DNA of 64,000 bases from CACZQA01 sp050943615. GTDB taxonomy: Bacteria > Actinomycetota > Coriobacteriia > Coriobacteriales > QAMH01. The notes under the pieces were generated by a model. The model was not told the origin of the DNA. It saw only the letters and a program-made list of their open reading frames with translations, and made no database searches. The position numbers and the translations under genes are program-made. Within the stretch, counting starts at the first letter, position 1; the number at the start of each line of letters is the position of its first letter. Location: NCBI GenBank assembly GCA_050943615.1, contig JBMNPN010000003.1, positions 1-64,000 of the forward strand, given 5' to 3'. Shown here in pieces: positions 1-7,044 of this stretch.

Positions 1-19
1 GTTTAACCAAAATACATGC

Positions 20-55
20 AAAAAAGAGGGCGGCAGCCAGGTGGCTGTCGCCCTC
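20..55 (-). terminator. Rho-independent terminator of htrA
   Basis: Read on the minus strand, a GC-rich stem (GAGGGCG.CAGCCA paired with TGGCTG.CGCCCTC) with a 2-nt loop is followed by six T residues. It lies 34 nt beyond the htrA stop codon, so it most likely ends that transcript. Confidence 0.9.
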
Positions 56-88
56 AAACAGAGCTATCTCTCTGTCAGGACTCTTGCG

Positions 89-1555
89 TTACTCCCAGAA
101 GGATCCTGCATCACTGCTGCCGGAGCTTCCGTTCTGGCCCGAGTTGGAACCTGAACCAGAACTAGAGCCCGAGCCGTTGCCGAAGAGTTGGCCGAACAAA
201 TCGTTTAGATCGCCATAGTCATAGCCGTAGCCATTGCTTCCCGAACTGTCGGACCCGTTGCTGCTGCTTTCCGGCGAGCCGTTTTCGGCATATTCGCTCG
301 AGGCGTCGCTCTCGTCTCCGAGCGTTGCCTCGACCGTGTTCTCCTTGCCGTTTCGCTCGTAGGTAATGGATATCGTGTCGCCGACGTTCTTGGAGCTCAC
401 CGCGACGCTCACATCGCTGGCGGAAGTGATGTCTTTGCCATCGACCTTGGTGATGACATCGCCGGTCTGCAGCCCGGCCTTGGCAGCCGCCGTGTCCTTG
501 TAGACACTGGTGACCGTGACACCGCCCGAGGAATCGGTGGAGTCCTGCATCGTAATGCCGAGGAAGGCATGGGTGATCTCCTTGCCCTGCATGAGCTCTT
601 CGGCGATGGACTGGGCCGTGCTCGACGGGATGGCAAAGCCGAGTCCTGCGCTCGACTCAGACGTCGAGGCGATATAGGTGTTGATGCCGATGAGCTGGCC
701 CTTGGAGTTGAACAGACCGCCACCGGAGTTTCCGGGGTTGATGGCCGCATCGGTCTGGATCATATCGGTGTAGACCGTCGTGCCACCCAGGCCGTCCGAA
801 CTCGAAACCACGTCGGAGCGGTAGAGGGCCGAGACGATGCCGGTCGTTGCCGTCTGAGAGTAGCCGTACGGAGACCCGATGGCCATGACCCAGTCGCCGA
901 CAGACATCTCGCTCGAGTCGCCCCACTCGACGGCAGTGAGCCCGCTGGCCTTGATCTTGATGACCGCCAGGTCGGACTTCTCGTCGTATCCGACGGCCGT
1001 GGCGTTGTAGGACTTGTCGCCGACCTTGACCGTCGCCTTGGAGATGTCCTCGACCACGTGGTAGTTGGTCAGGATGTAGCAGTCGTCTCCCTCATCGGAG
1101 ATGATGACGCCCGAGCCCAGAGCCGAAGAGCTGTCAGAGGAGGAACCCGAGTTGTTGAAGTACTGGGTCCAGTCTGAATTGTCGGAGGTCACGTAGATCG
1201 TCACGACCGAATCGAGGCACTTGGAAGCGACCGCCTCGGCAGTCGTCGTATCGGTGCTGTCGCCATTGATGGTGATCGATCCGCTCGAGGAGCTGCCCGA
1301 GCTCTTGATGCCATCGAAGAGCGGCGTCCAGGCCCACAAGCACATGACAAGTGCCACCACGACGACGGCGCTGATGGCACCGGCGCCGATTGCCTTGCCA
1401 AAGGTCACCGGCTTGGCGGGTTTCTTGTTGCGCTTCCTTTCCTCGCGCTTGCGCTTGCGCTCTTCCTTTTTCTGCTCCGCAGACATCTTCTCCGTCTTGC
1501 CCGGATCGTCTGAATCCGAAGGCGGAAATGGAACGCCATTGTTCTGGTCGGTCAT
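89..1555 (-). CDS. Membrane-anchored HtrA/DegP-like serine protease
   Basis: A 488-residue S1C-family protease expected to degrade or refold damaged proteins outside the membrane. A highly charged cytosolic N-terminus (to about residue 49) is followed by one membrane helix (about 52-75). The trypsin-like domain shows the triad His156 (NYHVVED), Asp185 (DLAVIK) and Ser267 (GNSGGG). A single PDZ domain follows (about 315-405), then a long Gly/Ser/Asn-rich tail. The ATG at 1553-1555 was preferred over one 27 codons upstream because it has an AGAGGA ribosome site 6-7 nt away and the extension lacks family similarity. It appears monocistronic, ending in the terminator at 20-55. The Ser/Gly tail (about 75 residues) is longer than in most homologues and may be a wall-spanning linker. 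Confidence 0.93.
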   Translation of the reverse strand: MTDQNNGVPFPPSDSDDPGKTEKMSAEQKKEERKRKREERKRNKKPAKPVTFGKAIGAGAISAVVVVALVMCLWAWTPLFDGIKSSGSSSSGSITINGDSTDTTTAEAVASKCLDSVVTIYVTSDNSDWTQYFNNSGSSSDSSSALGSGVIISDEGDDCYILTNYHVVEDISKATVKVGDKSYNATAVGYDEKSDLAVIKIKASGLTAVEWGDSSEMSVGDWVMAIGSPYGYSQTATTGIVSALYRSDVVSSSDGLGGTTVYTDMIQTDAAINPGNSGGGLFNSKGQLIGINTYIASTSESSAGLGFAIPSSTAQSIAEELMQGKEITHAFLGITMQDSTDSSGGVTVTSVYKDTAAAKAGLQTGDVITKVDGKDITSASDVSVAVSSKNVGDTISITYERNGKENTVEATLGDESDASSEYAENGSPESSSNGSDSSGSNGYGYDYGDLNDLFGQLFGNGSGSSSGSGSNSGQNGSSGSSDAGSFWE

Positions 1556-1725
1556 CTCAAATCCTCTTTTCGAAATAGACTCTGACAACTCTGGAGAATA
1601 CCTTCGAAAAGGCCTTCTCTCGATTATGCTGCCCATAGTTTTATCTCATTCGGCAACTTCCGTTCGCCAAAGTAAAGAAATCGCAACCGAATTTCAGGAA
1701 AATTTAAGTGCTACCAGCGGTTTTT

Positions 1726-2700
1726 CTAGAGAATTCCCAACAGTTCGACAAGCCAGCCAACGAGCACGCCGCACAAGAGGAGAACTCCCATGATGCGCAG
1801 GTTCTCGTTGGCATCGCGGTTGGTGCGAAACAGCAGTAGCAGACCGAGGCCGGCGTTGACGCACAGCCCCGCGATCATGGCGCCGCCGCTCATGACGCCA
1901 TCGAGGTAGAGCTCAGTGGTGCCGACGCTCACGGCACAGTTGGGGATGAACGCGACGATTCCAACGAGCACCGAGCTCAGATACGGAGTCGCCGTGATGC
2001 TCGCCAGCGCGTCCTCGAGACCGGCGGAGATGAGCAGATTGATGATGAAGGTGATGATGAAGATGAAGACGGTGACGTTGAGCGAGTGCTTGAGCGCGGG
2101 GAGCACGATGCCGTGAAGCGCTCCGGTTCCGTGGGAGTGCCCCTGCCCGTCTTCGGCCTCTTCGAGCTCTTTAAGCTCCCCGGCGGCCGCGTCGTGCTCG
2201 TCCGCCTCGCAGGCGCAGCCATCCTGCTCGCACAGGACGTGGATATCGTTTCCCTCGTGCCCCTTGTGCAGACGTGCGGAGCTCAGACCGATGTGCAGGC
2301 GCCCGGCTCGCGCGAGCAGGGCATCGAGCAGCAGGCCAAAGACGATTCCCGCAACGACCTTGATCGCCAGGATCTTCATGACGAGCAGGGGGTCGACCTG
2401 CTCGGAGACCATGATGGGGATCATCTCGTCACTGGTGGCAAGAAAGACCGCGAGCAGGGTGCCGAGCGTGACCACGCGCCCCGCATACAGCGTTGCCGCC
2501 GCGCTGGAAAAACCGCACTGCGGAATAACGCCCAGCAGCGCTCCGATGATGGGACCCACGCGCCCGCCCTTTGCGATGCTCTGGGAGAACTTCTCTCCCG
2601 CCCCGTGCTCGAGCCATTCCATGAACAGATAGGTGGCGAGGAGAAACGGAAAGCAGCTCAGAGTGTCGGACACGGCATCTAATAGGGCATCGGCGAGCAT
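1726..2700 (-). CDS. ArsP_2-type putative manganese/arsenic efflux permease
   Basis: A 324-residue polytopic membrane protein with about ten hydrophobic segments in two halves separated by a long hydrophilic, His/Cys/Asp-rich loop (motifs CEQDGCACEADEHDAA and GHSHGTG). This matches the family annotated as a 10-TM heavy-metal exporter or putative manganese transporter (ArsP_2). Paired motifs IPQCGFSSA and IPNCAVSVG occupy equivalent places in the two halves and suggest an internal duplication forming the transport path. The loop is a plausible metal-sensing site; substrate is inference. The ATG at 2698-2700 has AGGAG 6 nt upstream, so the 23-codon upstream extension is rejected. I looked for a yybP-ykoY manganese riboswitch upstream and saw none. 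Confidence 0.75.
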   Translation of the reverse strand: MLADALLDAVSDTLSCFPFLLATYLFMEWLEHGAGEKFSQSIAKGGRVGPIIGALLGVIPQCGFSSAAATLYAGRVVTLGTLLAVFLATSDEMIPIMVSEQVDPLLVMKILAIKVVAGIVFGLLLDALLARAGRLHIGLSSARLHKGHEGNDIHVLCEQDGCACEADEHDAAAGELKELEEAEDGQGHSHGTGALHGIVLPALKHSLNVTVFIFIITFIINLLISAGLEDALASITATPYLSSVLVGIVAFIPNCAVSVGTTELYLDGVMSGGAMIAGLCVNAGLGLLLLFRTNRDANENLRIMGVLLLCGVLVGWLVELLGIL

Positions 2701-2818
2701 CTCGTCTCCTCTCGGCATCGGGGGTAAAAAGCATACAGACGAGAACATACCCGAGGCAGCCGCATGCAAAGCAGATGCGTTACAGAGACGTTGTTATGAA
2801 CAGATGCGCACGTGAACG

Positions 2819-2836
2819 GGCGTTGAGAAAACGCCC
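2819..2836 (-). terminator. Possible weak terminator after mobA
   Basis: A perfect 7-bp stem (GGGCGTT/AACGCCC) with a short loop lies just after the mobA stop codon on the minus strand. It is not followed by a clear T-run, so intrinsic termination would be weak. Confidence 0.4.
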
Positions 2837-2840
2837 AGAT

Positions 2841-3527
2841 CTAGTCGCGGTTCGAGGCAGAGGGCTTACCCTTGAATGCCTCGCGTTCCCTGATGGCGCC
2901 CTCGATGATCATCTTCTCGGCGTGCTCGAGCTCTTCGGGCGTGTTGACGTTCATGAAGACACCGCCGCGCGGCTCTGCCTTTGCAATCATGTCGCTCGTG
3001 AAATCGATGACACCAACCTGGTCGAACCAGGACGTCGCCTTGGTCTCCCCGTCTTCGACCGCCTTTTTTATGGCAGGCAGGCACGTCGTGCGTCGGTACA
3101 CCCCGTGGAACGGCTCGTAGCCGAACTGCGTCAGGGGAACGGCGACATCTTTGCCCTCGCTCATGAGCGCATTGAGCTCGGCGGCGATGAGGTTGCGGGA
3201 GGGAAAGATCATGTCGCAGGCGACGAGCGCAACGAAGTCCTTGCTGGCGGCGCTGATGGCCGTGTAGACGCCACGCAGCGCGCCGCGTTTCTCATAGACA
3301 TCGGTGACCAGGCGAATCTTGCCCAGGTCGACGAGGTCATCGAGAAAGCCGAGGTTCTCGGGCTCGTTGGTGGTGATCAGGAACTCGTCTGCCAGCGGGA
3401 GGAGGCGGTTGATGCCGCGCCAGATGAGCGGTTCGCCCAAAAAGGGAACGGTCGCCTTGCTGCGCCCCATTCTCCTCGACTCGCCACCTGCCTGTATGAC
3501 GATGGTAAGATTCCCGCTCTTGCTCAT
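2841..3527 (-). CDS. mobA: Molybdenum cofactor guanylyltransferase (MobA-like)
   Basis: A 228-residue nucleotidyltransferase that would attach GMP to molybdopterin to make the bis-MGD cofactor. The N-terminus carries the nucleotide-binding signature QAGGESRRMGRSKA; further features are TTNEPEN and the metal-binding VACDMIFP, with the NVNTPEEL motif near the C-terminus, all as in MobA. The cofactor it makes is needed by enzymes like the Mo oxidoreductase at 60.4-62.7 kb, although the two genes are far apart. The ATG at 3525-3527 has AAGGAG about 10 nt upstream. No other cofactor-biosynthesis gene lies beside it. A related NTP-transferase role cannot be excluded, but the motif set favours MobA. 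Confidence 0.85.
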   Translation of the reverse strand: MSKSGNLTIVIQAGGESRRMGRSKATVPFLGEPLIWRGINRLLPLADEFLITTNEPENLGFLDDLVDLGKIRLVTDVYEKRGALRGVYTAISAASKDFVALVACDMIFPSRNLIAAELNALMSEGKDVAVPLTQFGYEPFHGVYRRTTCLPAIKKAVEDGETKATSWFDQVGVIDFTSDMIAKAEPRGGVFMNVNTPEELEHAEKMIIEGAIREREAFKGKPSASNRD

Positions 3528-3706
3528 CGCGCTACTCGCTCCTTAGTGCCTTGGAAAGCAGCCAATTCCCGTTACCTCATGTTATGCAAAAACGCCGAAA
3601 ACATGGCATTCCAAAAAATACAAAGAGCAGAATACCCCACGGCCGTACTCATGCCAACACCTAAACAATCTATCCTTTACATAAGCAAATAAAACGTGCG
3701 ATGCGC

Positions 3707-4693
3707 TCAGCGCACCCTGCTTGCCGCCAGGTAGTGAAAGGCATCCAGACGCTCCGCTGCAATAGCCCCCCGAACAGCGCATCCAGGCTCGTCGGTATGC
3801 GTGCAATCTCGGAATCTGCAGCCCAGCGCGGCGTCGTAGACATCGGGAAAACTTGCCCTCAGGCTTGCCTCCAAATCGAGGATCTGCAGCGTCCTCAGAC
3901 CAGGGGCATCGATGAGAAGCCCGGCGCCGGGAATCTGGACCATGCGACGGGCAACGGTCGTGTGGCGCCCCCTATCATCCGAGGAACGTACCGCGCCGGT
4001 CTCAAAGTGCTCGGTGCCGAGCAGCGCGTTTGCAAGAGAGGACTTGCCGACGCCGCTCTCGCCCAAGAGCATGCTCGTCGTGCCGGGAAGGCAGCGCGCA
4101 CGGATGCGCTCGACCGCATCTTCGTCCAAGGCGGACACGACCTCGACAGGGATATCCGGCGCGATGCGGCCGACCCTTGCAAGCGTCTGCTCGAGCTTTT
4201 CGTCTTGGACCAGGTCGCCTTTGGTAAAGACGAAGACCGCCTGAGCGCCGCAGCCCATGACCGCGGCCATCTGACGGACGAGGAGCCGCTCGTCGATGCC
4301 CGCCCCCGAAAGCGATTGGCATATCAGCACGCGATCCACGTTGGCGGCGAGCACCTGACGGCGCGCAACGCGTTCGCGGCCGACGCGCTTCATGCGGCTG
4401 ACCTCGGTTTTGCGCGGCAATATCTCGACGATGATCGCCTTCTCGTGACCTTCGGGTCTGCCCACGGCAACCCAATCGCCCACCGCGACGATACTGTCGT
4501 CGCGCTTCTTTATCTCGGCAGAAAGCTCGGCACGGAATTCTTCGCCTTCCGTGTTCACCAGCGGAAAACCGCGGTCGAGAGAGGTCACGCGCCCCAGCAC
4601 GCAGGCCCTCCCCTTCTGGGCCTGTTCTCCTTGCGCGCTCGAGAACGCCTCTTGCACGGTACTCGTGCACCCAAGCTCGGAGAACGGAATCAT
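3707..4693 (-). CDS. rsgA: Ribosome small-subunit-dependent GTPase RsgA
   Basis: A 328-residue circularly permuted GTPase that assists late 30S maturation. An N-terminal OB-like domain precedes the permuted G motifs: G4 TKGD, then G1 GESGVGKSS, then G3 DAPG. A C-terminal zinc site is visible as C-RFRD-C-THTDEPG-C. The ATG at 4691-4693 overlaps the stop of the upstream exported OB-fold protein (ATGA), implying translational coupling, and gives the expected family length; a 110-codon upstream extension in frame has no family similarity. The operon places a ribosome-assembly factor after two potassium transporters, which is unusual. A short hairpin sits over the stop codon, followed by a T-rich stretch. 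Confidence 0.95.
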   Translation of the reverse strand: MIPFSELGCTSTVQEAFSSAQGEQAQKGRACVLGRVTSLDRGFPLVNTEGEEFRAELSAEIKKRDDSIVAVGDWVAVGRPEGHEKAIIVEILPRKTEVSRMKRVGRERVARRQVLAANVDRVLICQSLSGAGIDERLLVRQMAAVMGCGAQAVFVFTKGDLVQDEKLEQTLARVGRIAPDIPVEVVSALDEDAVERIRARCLPGTTSMLLGESGVGKSSLANALLGTEHFETGAVRSSDDRGRHTTVARRMVQIPGAGLLIDAPGLRTLQILDLEASLRASFPDVYDAALGCRFRDCTHTDEPGCAVRGAIAAERLDAFHYLAASRVR

Positions 4694-5337
4694 TTGCCCT
4701 TCCCCTTTGCCCGGCGGATACGTCTGACGTAGAAGAACGAAACGACGAGAACTGCAGCGACAGCACACAGGACGACTCCTATTATGAGCCGCTGCTTGTT
4801 CACATGATGCGAAACCGCCTCTCCCCGATCGGTCACCTTGATGTCGGTCGCGTGCACATCGAGCTCGCCTTGATGCGTGCCGCAAGCAACGGAGTAGACG
4901 CCTGTCACCTCTACGGTGTCGCCCGTCATCTGATACGACCCGTAGTTCTCGATCTGCGCCGCCTGCTCGTCGGTCACGTACACGGAAATCGAGGAGTCCG
5001 AAGCATCGGCCACGCTCAGCCACTTATGGCCATCATCGGCATTGACGGCAGTATCGACGACCTCGCCCGTAAAGCGCACAGTCGAGCCTTCTAGCGCTCG
5101 GTTGACGGAGGAGAGCGTCGAGATGCGCGTGCTGATGACGACATCGTCGTCGGTGTTGAGGGAGTTTGCCAGATCGTCGAGCGTCGCGTAGCGATCGGTC
5201 AGGGTCCCGATGGAGACCGATTCCGAATCCTCATCGGACTCCGCGGCACTGGCCGCGCCCGCTGCACATGTAAAGACGAGCGCAGATGCCAGAGAAAGGG
5301 ACGCGAACGTCTTTGCTATGCGAGTCGCCCTACTCAT
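4690..5337 (-). CDS. Exported OB-fold-like membrane-anchored protein, free-standing copy
   Basis: A 215-residue protein of unknown function. Residues 1-31 form a signal peptide ending in an AASAAE-type site. A beta-rich middle (about 75-165) resembles a small OB-fold (FTGEVV, HKWLSVAD, VTGVY, GELDVHATD). One C-terminal membrane helix (about 181-203) and a basic tail follow. The mature domain would be outside the cell, tethered at its C-terminus. The same architecture occurs as the C-terminal third of the TrkH fusion at 7045-9276, sharing the HKW, Y.T.EQ, Q-I-.-YGSY/FGSY and GEL.VHAT motifs, so the two are paralogues. Its start overlaps the TrkH stop and its stop overlaps the rsgA start, both by ATGA. 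An accessory role with TrkH is inferred from the repeated association. Confidence 0.8.
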   Translation of the reverse strand: MSRATRIAKTFASLSLASALVFTCAAGAASAAESDEDSESVSIGTLTDRYATLDDLANSLNTDDDVVISTRISTLSSVNRALEGSTVRFTGEVVDTAVNADDGHKWLSVADASDSSISVYVTDEQAAQIENYGSYQMTGDTVEVTGVYSVACGTHQGELDVHATDIKVTDRGEAVSHHVNKQRLIIGVVLCAVAAVLVVSFFYVRRIRRAKGKGK

Positions 5338-6866
5338 TTGCGCCCGATTCTTCTGCGCGTGCGATCACGCGGGGACAGGAAGGCGAAGAACTCCACGATC
5401 ATCGCGAAGGCGGCGATGAACTCGAGACGGCCGAGCCACATCTCGAAGATGTAGATGATCTCGAGACCCTGCGGCATGCCCGGCGAGACAACGCCGAGGG
5501 AAAGCCCGGTGTTAGCCGCGACAGAGACCGAGTCGAAAATCGAGGGGAGAGCATCGTAGCCGTACGCAATGCCCGCAACCGCGCCGATTGCGTACGTGAT
5601 GACAAAGAGCAGCGCGATGATCAGCGACGAGGAAACGAGCTCTGGCGTGACGAGCCGCCGCCCGCGCTGGTAGAAAAAGGTGCGGGGACGGGCGCGGTCG
5701 GGAGCGAGCGCCTCGCGCGTCGTCTGCACGATCGAACGGGCGATGATGGCGATGCGGAACGCCTTGATGCCGCCCGAGGCAGACGAGCTCGAGCCGGCGA
5801 TGCACATCGCGAGTATGACCACGAACAGGGCCCCCGATCCCATCGTGTAGAGCACTTGACCGGGGTACAGCGTCGAGAACCCCAGGTTGAACGCGCCGGA
5901 GAGCACTTCGAAAAGCGCGCGCCTGACCTGCCCTCCCAACGTGGTGAAGTAGGAGCCCGAAAGGGCGAGCATCATGAGCACGACCAGGATGAGAACCCAG
6001 ATGACGATCGTGCGGACCTCGATGTCCTTGAAGAAGTTCTTCGTGATGCCACGCCAGATATCCCCGTATAGCACGAAGTTGATGCACCCGCAGGCGGCGA
6101 GCGTGAGCGCGATGATCTCGAGCGGCCAGGACTGGTAGAAAATGATGCCCGAGGAATGGTTGCTCATGCCACCTGTCGTGAACGCGGCAGAGGCCACGAC
6201 AAAGGCATTGTAGAGGGCCTTGAGTGGCGGGAGCCCCGAAATGAGAAGGGGCACCATGCAGGCAAGCGTGCCGATTGCGACGATGACGGCAGCCACGCGG
6301 ACGATAAAGCGGGAAGTCTGCTTGATCTCGGGCATGACCTGGCCCGTGCGCGCCTCGGCACGGTAGAGTGCGGCTGCAGCGGCGCCTGTCCCGAAAACCC
6401 CCAACGCCAAGGCGATGACGACGACGCCGACACCGCCGATCAGGTGCATGGTGCAACGCCAGAAGACGAGGCACTGCGGGAGGTGGTCGACGTCGTTTGC
6501 GACCGAACAGCCCGTCGTGGTGAACGCGGAAACCGACTCGAAGAACGCATCGAGATAATCGGAAAAGCTTCCGGAAAGGTAGAGCGGCAGGGCGCTGAAC
6601 AGGGAAAGTACCAGCCAGCAGAGCCCCGTGATGACGAGGGACTGTCGCCAGGTGAGCTCGGGCTTGTCGACGCGGCAGAAGAGCAGCGCACACCCGACGA
6701 CGGCGCTCACGCCGATGGAGAAGAGCAAGTTGGTGGCCGCCGCGTATTCCTGGAAAAGGAGGCCGATGATAAAAGACGGCACCATGGCGACGGCAATGAG
6801 CGCGATCAGAGCGCCGATGTAGTGCCCGATCGTGAGCCAGTCCGAAAGATGCAGACGCTGAATCAC
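5334..6866 (-). CDS. TrkH-family potassium uptake protein (copy 1)
   Basis: A 510-residue polytopic potassium transporter subunit of the TrkH/KtrB superfamily. The four pore-loop repeats are visible: TTTGCSVAND, FTTGGMSN, NLGFSTLYPG and NTGLSLGVVSPG, each with the filter glycine. No trkA or ktrA regulatory-subunit gene occurs in this window. The start is GTG (6864-6866), 10 nt after the stop of the 47-residue gene and preceded by a GGCGGGG stretch. Its stop overlaps the start of the OB-fold gene (ATGA), so the two are probably made in step. It is a diverged paralogue of the TrkH part of the next gene upstream, which suggests an old tandem duplication. Confidence 0.92.
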   Translation of the reverse strand: MIQRLHLSDWLTIGHYIGALIALIAVAMVPSFIIGLLFQEYAAATNLLFSIGVSAVVGCALLFCRVDKPELTWRQSLVITGLCWLVLSLFSALPLYLSGSFSDYLDAFFESVSAFTTTGCSVANDVDHLPQCLVFWRCTMHLIGGVGVVVIALALGVFGTGAAAAALYRAEARTGQVMPEIKQTSRFIVRVAAVIVAIGTLACMVPLLISGLPPLKALYNAFVVASAAFTTGGMSNHSSGIIFYQSWPLEIIALTLAACGCINFVLYGDIWRGITKNFFKDIEVRTIVIWVLILVVLMMLALSGSYFTTLGGQVRRALFEVLSGAFNLGFSTLYPGQVLYTMGSGALFVVILAMCIAGSSSSASGGIKAFRIAIIARSIVQTTREALAPDRARPRTFFYQRGRRLVTPELVSSSLIIALLFVITYAIGAVAGIAYGYDALPSIFDSVSVAANTGLSLGVVSPGMPQGLEIIYIFEMWLGRLEFIAAFAMIVEFFAFLSPRDRTRRRIGRK

Positions 6867-6876
6867 GTGGCCCCGC

Positions 6877-7020
6877 CTACATCATGATCCAATGGATCAG
6901 GGCCGTGATTGCCACGAGAACCGCCAAGAAGAGCAGAATCGAGCCCAGCACCGTTGCCAGCCCGATGAAGGGGTGGAGCTTCTTTGTGCGGAAACGCTCT
7001 TGTTTCTCCGACTTGGCCAT
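6877..7020 (-). CDS. 47-residue single-helix membrane peptide
   Basis: A small gene, ATG at 7018-7020 with an ideal AGGAGG site 4 nt upstream and TAG at 6877-6879. The product starts MAKSEKQERFRTKKLHPF, strongly basic, then one hydrophobic helix (about residues 18-46) ending HWIMM. It lies 24 nt after the TrkH fusion and 10 nt before copy 1 of TrkH, on the same strand. Position and topology suggest a small subunit or regulator of the potassium transporters, similar in style to KdpF-like peptides, but no homologue is recognised. The strong ribosome site is the main support that it is translated. Confidence 0.7.
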   Translation of the reverse strand: MAKSEKQERFRTKKLHPFIGLATVLGSILLFLAVLVAITALIHWIMM

Positions 7021-7044
7021 GGTCCTCCTGTTCACGTTCTCGCG

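Noticed and set aside
3582..3706. Small gene between rsgA and mobA
   Set aside because: Frames there lack ribosome sites and overlap rsgA; no recognisable protein.
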